Assembly: GCA_016205965.1 (NCBI GenBank)
Contig: JACQSM010000010.1
Coordinates: 1-10,460 of the forward strand
DNA from: Candidatus Uhrbacteria bacterium
Lineage (GTDB): Bacteria; Patescibacteriota; Patescibacteriia; SG8-24
Reading direction: 5' to 3'
Length of the DNA stretch: 10,460 nt
The position numbers and the translations under genes were made by a program. The first letter of the stretch is position 1; every line of letters begins with the position of its first letter. Below the pieces are notes generated by a model, which saw only the letters and a program-made list of their open reading frames with translations, was not told the DNA's origin and made no database searches. Positions 1-6,123 of the stretch are shown here, one piece after another.

Positions 1-209
1 TCGACGAACTGGCCGATGCCCTGCGAGGCCAGTTTGTTGCGGACCGTCGGCCGCACCTGTGACCACCGTACCAGACTTTCGAAATTCAGTTTGTAGCGGC
101 CGCGCACCACCACGTAGGTTATTTCGCCGTCGGTCAAGGCGCGCCGAATCGTCCGGGAGGAAATCCCGAAAAGGCGAGCGGCCTCTGAAATCGATACCCT
201 GATGATCAT
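1..209 (-). CDS. Helix-turn-helix DNA-binding protein (excisionase/MerR-like), C-terminus outside window
   Basis: The 69 visible residues begin MIIRVSISEAARLFGISS and continue with a helix-turn-helix of the excisionase/MerR type (roughly residues 5-25: SEAARLFGISSRTIRRAL), then a beta wing (ITYVVVRGRYKLNFESL) and a basic tail (VRPTVRNKLASQGIGQ). I recognise this as a small DNA-binding protein type common in Parcubacteria, with no assigned target. The frame is open to the window edge, so the gene is partial. The ATG at 207-209 is preceded by AAGGAG (212-217), but the gap is only 2 bases, which is unusually tight; no better in-frame start is visible. The gene diverges from the sigma factor gene. 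Its promoter is overlaid by perfect dyads at 235-271, so self-repression is plausible. The fold is seen in the sequence; the regulatory role is inference. Confidence 0.8.
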   Translation of the reverse strand, partial: MIIRVSISEAARLFGISSRTIRRALTDGEITYVVVRGRYKLNFESLVRWSQVRPTVRNKLASQGIGQFV

Positions 210-234
210 AGCTCCTTGAGATGAATAGCCTCTA

Positions 235-271
235 TTTGTCTACATTATTGTAGACAAACGCCACGTTTGTC
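235..271. promoter_or_regulatory. Overlapping inverted-repeat operator
   Basis: Two perfect dyads share a half-site. The first is TTTGTCTACA (235-244), spacer TTAT, TGTAGACAAA (249-258). The second is GACAAACG (253-260), spacer CCA, CGTTTGTC (264-271). TTTGTC therefore occurs three times in alternating orientation. The first dyad covers the minus-strand -10 box and the second reaches its -35 box, as expected for a repressor site. The inner TACA-TTAT-TGTA recalls TACA/TGTA operators of the BlaI/CopY group, but no such repressor is visible here. The binding protein is unknown; the divergent helix-turn-helix protein is the nearest candidate. Confidence 0.65.
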
Positions 272-273
272 AA
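244..273 (-). promoter_or_regulatory. Sigma-70-type promoter of the helix-turn-helix gene
   Basis: On the minus strand a perfect -35 box TTGACA (268-273) is followed after 18 bases by AATAAT (244-249), five of six matches to the -10 consensus. Transcription would start near 237, leaving a leader of about 27 bases that includes AAGGAG. Both boxes lie inside or at the edge of the dyads at 235-271. Confidence 0.6.
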
Positions 274-323
274 GCCCAACAATCTTTTCCACCCCTAATC
301 ATCTTCCCAAACCAGCCTTAATC

Positions 324-332
324 TGTTATATT
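324..332 (+). promoter_or_regulatory. Possible extended -10 promoter of the sigma factor gene
   Basis: TG-T-TATATT (324-332) matches an extended -10 element. The position 17 bases upstream (304-309, TTCCCA) is a poor -35 box. A start near 339 would leave a leader of about 40 bases. This is a weak prediction; a second AT-rich element at 362-367 (TTATAC) is an alternative. Confidence 0.3.
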
Positions 333-377
333 CCTCGCAAGTGCTGTAACGATTTCCCCCGTTATACGTCTAATGTC

Positions 378-965
378 ATGCGCAGTATCTTAAAAGAAAA
401 ATTCCTCCTGTTTCGGATTCGAGCCAAGAAGGATCCTGACGCATTCGGCCAGATTTACGATGCCTACGTAAAGCCGATCTACAGGTTCATCTACTTCAAG
501 GTTCCCTCGACGGAACAGGCGGAAGACCTCACTTCCGAGACCTTCCTCAAGGCCTGGCAGTACCTCAAGGAAAACCGCGAGGTCCAGAGCCTTCAGGCGC
601 TCCTCTATAGCGTCGCCCGATCAACGGTCATCGACCATTACCGCAAAGCCCAGACGGAGCTGCCGCTCGAAGACGATCGTGGCAACATCCTGACCGATGT
701 CGGCAGCGAAAAACTGCTCAAAGACATCGAAACCAGCCACGACGCCGAGCAGGTCATCGCCAAGCTCCGCGGACTCAAAGACGAGTATCGCGAAGTCATC
801 GTCCTCAAGTACCTCGACGAACTCTCGGCCAACGAGATCGCCGCCACCCTAGGCAAGTCGGCCGCCAACGTCCGTGTGCTCCTTCATCGAGCCATGCGGG
901 CCCTGGCCGACGCCATCAACCATGAATCCCAAAACGCTCAAAAAAATCCTCACCCAGACTCGTAA
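378..965 (+). CDS. RNA polymerase sigma factor, ECF-like sigma-70 family
   Basis: A 195-residue protein with the two core domains of ECF-type sigma factors. Region 2, which binds core polymerase and the -10 element, spans about residues 21-90 (DAFGQIYDAYVKPIYRFIYF, AEDLTSETFLKAW, then SVARSTVIDHYRK). Region 4, which reads the -35 element, spans about 126-180 (LKDEYREVIVLKYLDELSAN, EIAATLGKSAANVRVLLHRA). Length is normal for the family. I chose ATG 378 because region 2 begins soon after it. An in-frame TTG at 267 would add 37 residues of proline- and cysteine-rich sequence unlike the family and would overlap the operator. The 3' end overlaps the next gene by 44 bases, which suggests translational coupling with its probable anti-sigma factor. 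Its target promoters cannot be read from this window; nearby exported-protein genes are candidates by context only. Confidence 0.9.
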   Translation: MRSILKEKFLLFRIRAKKDPDAFGQIYDAYVKPIYRFIYFKVPSTEQAEDLTSETFLKAWQYLKENREVQSLQALLYSVARSTVIDHYRKAQTELPLEDDRGNILTDVGSEKLLKDIETSHDAEQVIAKLRGLKDEYREVIVLKYLDELSANEIAATLGKSAANVRVLLHRAMRALADAINHESQNAQKNPHPDS

Positions 966-1968
966 CGAACGACGTGGCGGCGCGCCGCGCGAAGCTTGGG
1001 TTTCGCAAAATCGCGACATCCTCCTGATGCAGGTCCGCAACACCATGGACCCGCAGCCGGCCAACTTCGCGGAAAAGCTCCGTCACGTTTTGCGTTTGTT
1101 CGTGCCGGTCGAGGCCCTGGCCATGGCCGCCCGCACCGTCGGCGTCTTCGTGCTGGTGCTCGGCACCGTCCTGGGCGGCGGTCTGGCCTCGGTCCAGGCC
1201 TACCGCGACGCGCTCCCGGGCGAGGTCTTCTACAAAGTCAAGATGGCCACCGAAAAGGTCCAGCTCACCCTGGCCCCCAACGACGACTATCGCGCCCGCC
1301 TGCACGTTGAATTCGCCGACCGCCGGGCCGAAGAGATCGCTCGTCTGGCCGAGGCTACGGCCACAAACGAAACATTAGCCGCCAATGCCGTCGCTGCCTT
1401 CACCCAAGAGGTCGCCGCTCTCGAGCAGGGTCTCGAAGCACTCCGCAACAGCGACCCCGAGGGCGTCATCGAAGTCGCCAAGCTCCTCGAGCGCAAGTTC
1501 GACGTCTACCAGGGCATGTTGCGCAAGGCTGGCCACACCCTGCCAACCGCCACCAAATCGTCGATCGCCGCCGCCATCGACATGGTCGACGGCGCCAGCA
1601 TCAAAGCCATCGCCGTCATCGTCGAGAAGCATCTGGCCGGCGATCTTCAGGCGCCCCAGAACGTCCTGGTCACCAAGTTCGAGGATCGTCTCAAGGAAGC
1701 CGAGGCCAAGATCGCCAACGGCCAATCCGGAACAACCCAAACCAACAGCACCAAAGCCAAAGCCGCCATCGCCGAGGCCAAGGCGTTCTTGAAGAAGAAC
1801 GACTATCAGGCCGCCCTGTTGAAGATCGGCGAGATCGCCGAACTGACCAAGGAAACCGAAGCCGAAGAGGCTCCGGCGCCCGAAACCGAAGCAAAAACCG
1901 AACAAGCTCCAGCCCCGACAGCATCGCCCGTCCAAGCGGACGACGCTGCCGGATCTGGCAGTCGTTAG
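922..1968 (+). CDS. DUF5667-domain single-pass membrane protein, probable anti-sigma factor
   Basis: A 348-residue protein. Residues 1-65 are basic and probably cytoplasmic, with a PREAWVSQNRDILLMQVRN element of the kind found at the head of such proteins. One membrane segment lies at about 66-90 (LAMAARTVGVFVLVLGTVLG). It is followed by a DUF5667-like domain at about 92-190, recognised from ALPGEVFYKVKMATEKVQL and ARLHVEFADRRAEEIARLAE. The rest is helical and ends in a low-complexity Glu/Ala/Pro tail (about 312-348). The likely role is to hold the upstream sigma factor at the membrane and release it on an envelope signal. The family and its pairing with a sigma factor are known; the release mechanism is inference. 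ATG 922 lies within the sigma gene with no Shine-Dalgarno site, consistent with coupled translation. A longer start at 874 would only add out-of-family residues. A hairpin overlaps its stop codon. Confidence 0.8.
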   Translation: MNPKTLKKILTQTRNERRGGAPREAWVSQNRDILLMQVRNTMDPQPANFAEKLRHVLRLFVPVEALAMAARTVGVFVLVLGTVLGGGLASVQAYRDALPGEVFYKVKMATEKVQLTLAPNDDYRARLHVEFADRRAEEIARLAEATATNETLAANAVAAFTQEVAALEQGLEALRNSDPEGVIEVAKLLERKFDVYQGMLRKAGHTLPTATKSSIAAAIDMVDGASIKAIAVIVEKHLAGDLQAPQNVLVTKFEDRLKEAEAKIANGQSGTTQTNSTKAKAAIAEAKAFLKKNDYQAALLKIGEIAELTKETEAEEAPAPETEAKTEQAPAPTASPVQADDAAGSGSR

Positions 1969-2015
1969 ATTGTCGCATGGGCCGCCGGCAACGGCGTGTC
2001 GACGCGACAATCTTT
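1967..2015 (+). terminator. Nested hairpin at the end of the sigma/anti-sigma operon
   Basis: A perfect 10-bp outer stem pairs AGATTGTCGC (1967-1976) with GCGACAATCT (2004-2013). The loop contains an inner hairpin CGCCG-GCAA-CGGCG (1983-1996) closed by a GNRA-type tetraloop. The outer stem begins on the stop codon of the DUF5667 gene. The following T run is short (TCTTTAG), so it may be a weak terminator or an mRNA 3'-end protector. Confidence 0.5.
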
Positions 2016-2094
2016 AGTGTCAGACCGCGCCTTGGCCTAAGGTCGAGATCGTGTCCTGGAAGCAGGGCTTCGATCGCCAAGCGTTAAAAATCCT

Positions 2095-2136
2095 CCCTCC
2101 GGGTAACGCGGCATTAGCCGCGACCGCGGAACGGAG
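2095..2136 (+). promoter_or_regulatory. Structured leader of the large exported-protein gene
   Basis: A perfect 6-bp hairpin CGCGGC-ATTA-GCCGCG (2107-2122) is enclosed by the pairing CTCCG (2097-2101) with CGGAG (2132-2136). The outer pairing would hide the only Shine-Dalgarno-like sequence (GGAG 2133-2136). That GGAG lies 18 bases before ATG 2155, too far for a normal ribosome site. The structure may stabilise an abundant mRNA. I see no convincing promoter in 1969-2154. Confidence 0.4.
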
Positions 2137-2154
2137 CCCCACAATAGATTCAAT

Positions 2155-5100
2155 ATGAGTGAAGTTTTACGAATGAGCAGGAAAGCGTTTACCGTGACCG
2201 TCGTCACGGCGACGATCGCCTGGTCAGTCGGTCTCGCCGCATTGCTCGCCCCGCTCACCGCGAAGGCAGCTCCGGCCGCGGGAACGCTGGTCAAGTCGCC
2301 GACGCTGTCGGCCGCCGTCTATTACGTCGGTGGCGACGGCAAGCGCTACGTCTTCCCTAACGAGAAGACCTACAAGACCTGGTATGCCGATTTCAGCCAG
2401 GTCGTCACCATCACCCCGGCCGAACTGACCGCCCTCGGCATTGGCGGCAACGTCACCTACAAGCCGGGTGCCAAGATGGTCAAGATCACCACCGACCCCA
2501 AGGTGTACGCCGTGGGTAAGGGTGGCGCCCTCCGCTGGGTCACCTCGGAGGCCGTCGCCGTCGCTCTCTATGGTTCCGCCTGGAACACCAAGATCGACGA
2601 CGTACCGGACGCCTTCTTCACCAACTACAAGACCGGCACCGACATCACCTCATCCGGTGATTTCAGCCCGGCCGGTGAATCGTCCCAGGCCACTTCGATC
2701 AACGATGACAAGGGTCTCGTCGGTCAGGCTGGCACGGGTTCCCTCGCCGCCTCTTTGACCTCCGACCAGCCGATGGGCGGATCGCTCCCTAAGGGAGCCA
2801 CTGCGGTTAACGTCCTCAAGGTCAGCGTTAAGAATAACGGCTCGACCTCGATGACGGTTGACTCGCTCACCGTCCATCGCTCCGGTAACGGTGTCACTGC
2901 CGACATCGCCAACGCGTACGTCTACGCGGGCAATGATCGCTTGACCACGGGTCGCACCTTCAACAGCACCACCCACGACGCGTCGTTCTCCGGCCTCAAC
3001 CTCGCGCTCGCCGCTGGCGAAATGAAGAGCGTTTGGGTCGGCGTCGACTTCGCCGCCGGTGCTCTGGCTGCCAACCAGCACGCGTTCTCGCTCACCGACC
3101 TCAAGGCCGGTACGACGACCGCCTCTGGCATCCCGCTCGCCGGTCCGACTTGGACGATCTCCAACGCTTCCGCTGGCAGCGTGACCGTCAACAAGTCCGG
3201 CACCATCACCAACCCCAAGGCTGGCCAGCTCGGCGCCAAAGTCGCCGAATTCCAGCTCCAGGCCGGTGCCAGCGAGGACATCGACTTCGCCAAGATCGCC
3301 CTCTATCACGGCGGTTCGGTCAGCCGGGACAAGTATTCCAACTTCGTCCTGAAGCAGGCCGGTTCGACGCTCGCGACGGTTTCCACGCTTAACGGCAAGG
3401 ATCTCGCCGTCTTCGTCCTGGCCACCCCGATGCTCATCGAGAAAGGCAACACCAAGACCTTCGAGGTCTTCGCCGATCTCGCCGGCTCGGCTCGCTCGGC
3501 TGAAACCGTGAAGTTCTACGTTGATCAGACCACCGACGTTCTGGCCATGGGTAAGACCTATAACGCCGGCGTCTCGGTTACGACCAACGGCGGCTCCGGC
3601 TACGACGGCACGACCTGTACCTCGGCTGCCGGCAAGTGCTCCTACAGCACTGTCGACGCCGGTCAGCTCACCGTCACCTTCAACGGCCCGGCCGCGAAGG
3701 ATATCGGTTCCAACAGCAAGGATGTTGAACTCTTCAACTTCACCATGGCTGCCGGTTCGAACCTCGAGGTTCGCAAGATGCAGCTCGTGGTTGATGGCAA
3801 TGGTGACCTCGACGACGGTGCAACCACCTCGCCCCGCCTCACCGACATCAAAGTTGTTGACGTCGCCTCCGGCGCCACCGTCATGGGTCCCAAGGACTCC
3901 GTGAACGGCACCGGCTACGCTGCTGGTAACAACGCCTCCACGCTCGACTTCACCGAGGTGTTCAGCCTGGCCCCGGGCCAAGCCCGCACCTTCAAGGTGA
4001 CGGCTGACGTCGCCAACGACGCCACGCTCACCGGCGGTCAGAACCTGACCACCGTCAAGGTTACGCTGAAGAAGTTCAGCGCACTCTCGAGCGCCATCCG
4101 TAACCTCGACTCCAGCCAGGATCTCGCCGCCGCGGACTATGTTCCGGATGCGGATACTGCTGGCAACACCCACAACTTGAAGAGCCCGACTCTCACGTAC
4201 TCGCTGGCCTCGTCTCCGGTCTCGCAGACCTACATTCAGGGCACGCAGAACGCGAACATCTTCGGTCTCTCTCTCAAGGCGGGTGACGCGACTGACGTCA
4301 AAGTCAGCACCCTGACTCTCACCGCCTATGTCGACTCCGACACCTCGGGCACCTTCACCAAGGGCTCGGACACGACCGCTACCGCGAGCGACCAGGTGTT
4401 GACTGCCAAGCTCTGGAACGGCACGACTCAGATCAGCACGACCAAGTCGCCGACTTCGGGCACTGGCGGCGTCATGACGTTCGACAACATGAACCTCGTC
4501 ATCGCGAAAGGTCAGACCGTGACCCTCACGCTCTCGGCTAACTTCGCGGCTTCGATCGCTTCGGTCGCAGCAAGTTCCGATCGCATCAAGATCGACCTCG
4601 CGAACCGGACTGAAGTGACTGATGGTGGTGGCGCCGCCGGCACCTGCGACAACGCAGCCGACGTCTGCACCACGTCCGACATCAGCGCCACCGATCCGGA
4701 CGGCAACTCCGTCACTCCGCTCACTACAGGCCTCTTGAACCAGACTACGGTTGATGCGGGTACCCGCATGACGATTGCCGCCGCTGGCACCGTCGCCGTC
4801 GTCTTGGCTCCGGATGACACCGAGTCCGAGGCCGGTCTCGTCATTGGCGGTTCCTCGAACGCGGTCCTTGGCAAGTTCAAGGTCTCCGCGACCAATGAGG
4901 AACTCAAGATGACCAAGGCCCTCCTCCGGGTCGCTACCGCTCCGACCGGCGTCACCAGCCTGTCGATCTACGACGGTTCCACCCTCGTCGGTGGCCCGTC
5001 CGCCGTCGATGGTCTTGGTCAGGCATTCTTCACCGGAATGACCGGCTTCGTCATCCCCAAGGATGGCAACAAGACGTTCACCGTGAAGGGCAACCTGAAC

Positions 5101-5853
5101 TCGGTCGGTTCTTCCGGTGCCGCCATCGGCTCCAACGTGGTTGTCACGTTGAAGAATACGACCGACACCGAATTCCGCGGCACCTCCGCCGGTTCCTCGA
5201 CGATCATCACGTCGATCAGTTCTGACAAGGTGGGTAACGCCAAGCATCTCGTGAAGAGCAAGCCGACCGTCAGCCTCGTTGCGCTGCCGACCTCGGTCCT
5301 CTCCGCCGGTGATGCTGTCGTCCAGCGCTTCACGGTCTCGGCTGACGCTGCTGGCGATGTCGCCCTCAAGGCGCTCACCTTCACGCTCTCCAAGACCACG
5401 CTCATCACCGTCGCCGTTACCGCCACCTCGTCCATCCGCCGTGTCGGCGATGGCACGAACCTGGCTGGTACCGCCGCACTTGATGGCTCGTGCAACGCCG
5501 CTGCGACTGCTTGTACGGTGTACACTGACTTCGGAACCGGTGCGACCGGTGAGGAAGTCGTGGCTGCCGGTACGTCCAAGACGTACGACTTGCGCCTGAC
5601 GCTCGGCGCCATCCCGTCCGGTTCCGCCTCGGTCTCCGTGAACCTGGGTTCCGACGCCGCTGCCGAATACGGCGCCGTCACCGCGGCCACTGGTCCGGCT
5701 AAGGCCAAGCTCACGACCGATCCGGGCGTGCTCGTCTGGTCCGACAACTCGTCTTCCGCGCACACCGCCGCCTACGCTGGTAGCTCTACCGACTGGGCCA
5801 CGGGCAAGTACGTGAAGTCGACGCCGACGGACGGACAGACACTGTCTAAGTAA
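2155..5853 (+). CDS. Large exported S-layer-like repeat protein with N-terminal YVFPN module
   Basis: A 1232-residue exported protein. A signal peptide (hydrophobic core about 11-34, cleavage after about 38, TAKA) is followed by a module at about 44-165 with DGKRYVFPNEKTYKTWY, GGNVTYKPG.KMVKI and KIDDVPDAFFTNYKTG. The same module ends the protein at 8233-9432. Six loosely related Ig-like beta repeats then start near residues 200, 353, 501, 677, 867 and 1033, each closing with patterns such as LAAGEMKSVWVGVDFA, LAPGQARTFKVTADVA or IPKDGNKTFTVKGNLN. The only six cysteines form three C-x6-C loops (488/495, 831/838, 1113/1120). The tail (1192-1232) reads VWSDNSSSAH ... DWATGKYVKS ... QTLSK. It probably forms or decorates the cell-surface layer. 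ATG 2173 (MSRKAFTV) is an equally possible start; neither has a good Shine-Dalgarno site. No enzyme motif is seen. The S-layer role is inferred from size, export signal, Ser/Thr/Ala/Val-rich composition and repeats. Confidence 0.85.
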   Translation: MSEVLRMSRKAFTVTVVTATIAWSVGLAALLAPLTAKAAPAAGTLVKSPTLSAAVYYVGGDGKRYVFPNEKTYKTWYADFSQVVTITPAELTALGIGGNVTYKPGAKMVKITTDPKVYAVGKGGALRWVTSEAVAVALYGSAWNTKIDDVPDAFFTNYKTGTDITSSGDFSPAGESSQATSINDDKGLVGQAGTGSLAASLTSDQPMGGSLPKGATAVNVLKVSVKNNGSTSMTVDSLTVHRSGNGVTADIANAYVYAGNDRLTTGRTFNSTTHDASFSGLNLALAAGEMKSVWVGVDFAAGALAANQHAFSLTDLKAGTTTASGIPLAGPTWTISNASAGSVTVNKSGTITNPKAGQLGAKVAEFQLQAGASEDIDFAKIALYHGGSVSRDKYSNFVLKQAGSTLATVSTLNGKDLAVFVLATPMLIEKGNTKTFEVFADLAGSARSAETVKFYVDQTTDVLAMGKTYNAGVSVTTNGGSGYDGTTCTSAAGKCSYSTVDAGQLTVTFNGPAAKDIGSNSKDVELFNFTMAAGSNLEVRKMQLVVDGNGDLDDGATTSPRLTDIKVVDVASGATVMGPKDSVNGTGYAAGNNASTLDFTEVFSLAPGQARTFKVTADVANDATLTGGQNLTTVKVTLKKFSALSSAIRNLDSSQDLAAADYVPDADTAGNTHNLKSPTLTYSLASSPVSQTYIQGTQNANIFGLSLKAGDATDVKVSTLTLTAYVDSDTSGTFTKGSDTTATASDQVLTAKLWNGTTQISTTKSPTSGTGGVMTFDNMNLVIAKGQTVTLTLSANFAASIASVAASSDRIKIDLANRTEVTDGGGAAGTCDNAADVCTTSDISATDPDGNSVTPLTTGLLNQTTVDAGTRMTIAAAGTVAVVLAPDDTESEAGLVIGGSSNAVLGKFKVSATNEELKMTKALLRVATAPTGVTSLSIYDGSTLVGGPSAVDGLGQAFFTGMTGFVIPKDGNKTFTVKGNLNSVGSSGAAIGSNVVVTLKNTTDTEFRGTSAGSSTIITSISSDKVGNAKHLVKSKPTVSLVALPTSVLSAGDAVVQRFTVSADAAGDVALKALTFTLSKTTLITVAVTATSSIRRVGDGTNLAGTAALDGSCNAAATACTVYTDFGTGATGEEVVAAGTSKTYDLRLTLGAIPSGSASVSVNLGSDAAAEYGAVTAATGPAKAKLTTDPGVLVWSDNSSSAHTAAYAGSSTDWATGKYVKSTPTDGQTLSK

Positions 5854-5867
5854 CGTCCCAGGGACCT

Positions 5868-5924
5868 GGCTGGTGATAAAGACCAGTCGGCTATCCCGCC
5901 TTCCTTCTTCCCGCTCATTCGGGA
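5868..5924 (+). other. Two hairpins in the 3' untranslated region of the large exported-protein gene
   Basis: GGCTGGT (5868-5874) pairs with ACCAGTC (5882-5888) with one wobble around a 7-base loop. TCCCG (5909-5913) pairs with CGGGA (5920-5924) around CTCATT. They precede the strong terminator at 5935 and could protect a long mRNA from 3' decay. The role is inference. Confidence 0.4.
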
Positions 5925-5934
5925 GATGGATGAC

Positions 5935-5962
5935 CAAACCCCCGCCTCACGGCGGGGGTTTG
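5935..5962. terminator. Strong bidirectional terminator between convergent genes
   Basis: A perfect 12-bp stem pairs CAAACCCCCGCC (5935-5946) with GGCGGGGGTTTG (5951-5962) around a TCAC loop. The T run is short (TTTG) but the stem is very GC-rich. Its symmetry suits the convergent arrangement of the exported-protein gene (+) and the AlbA_2 gene (-). Confidence 0.8.
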
Positions 5963-5986
5963 CGTTGTCCGTTGAGGGTTATTAGG

Positions 5987-6008
5987 AGGCTGGCCTTTAG
6001 GCCGGCCT
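5987..6008. repeat. Inverted repeat after the terminator
   Basis: AGGCTGGCC (5987-5995) pairs with GGCCGGCCT (6000-6008) around TTTA, nine pairs with one wobble. It may be a second terminator, here for minus-strand transcripts of the AlbA_2 gene, or an edge of the AT-rich island. No T run follows on the plus strand. Confidence 0.5.
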
Positions 6009-6046
6009 GCGGGCTCCGTGATTAAAGCAAAACCAGACATGCCGAT

Positions 6047-6083
6047 TGTTGATAAGTTCCCCGGCTTTATTCACTGTGGATAA
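6047..6083. other. Cluster of DnaA-box-like 9-mers
   Basis: On the minus strand, 6075-6083 reads TTATCCACA, the exact DnaA-box consensus. On the same strand, 6047-6055 reads TTATCAACA, one mismatch. On the plus strand, 6067-6075 reads TTATTCACT, one mismatch to TTATNCACA. The last two boxes abut and form an imperfect hairpin. The cluster runs directly into three AT-rich 11-bp repeats. Together these resemble parts of a replication origin or a DnaA-binding regulatory site. No dnaA, dnaN or replication gene is in the window, so origin function is only a possibility. Confidence 0.45.
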
Positions 6084-6114
6084 GTAGCTATAAAGTAGCT
6101 ATAAAGTAGCTATA
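6082..6114. repeat. Three tandem perfect 11-bp repeats
   Basis: The unit AAGTAGCTATA occurs three times without interruption (6082-6092, 6093-6103, 6104-6114), followed by AAAATTA. Each unit contains the palindrome TAGCTA. The 11-bp period is about one helical turn, so repeated sites face the same side of the DNA, as in iterons or cooperative binding arrays. The array starts inside the exact DnaA-box match and ends 9 bases before the AlbA_2 stop codon. Confidence 0.9.
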
Positions 6115-6123
6115 AAATTACGC

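Noticed and set aside
1375..2010. A 211-codon minus-strand frame opposite the DUF5667 gene
   Set aside because: Composition is Gly/Leu/Phe-biased as expected for the antisense of Ala/Lys/Glu-rich coding DNA; no start signal or family is seen.
2126..2133. GCGGAACG upstream of the 1232-residue gene, also at 9441-9448 before the tail-fibre-like gene, as a shared ECF -35 box
   Set aside because: The distances to the start codons differ greatly (21 and 105 bases), no common -10 element follows, and an 8-base match between two intergenic regions is not rare.
2650..5937. A 1095-codon open frame antisense to the large exported-protein gene
   Set aside because: It is a shadow of biased codon use (many codons ending in C) on the plus strand. 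The product is Gly/Arg/Val-rich with no signal peptide or domain, and it runs through the 3' hairpins.
6082..6114. CRISPR array
   Set aside because: The repeats are 11 bp and directly adjacent without spacers, so this is a simple tandem repeat.
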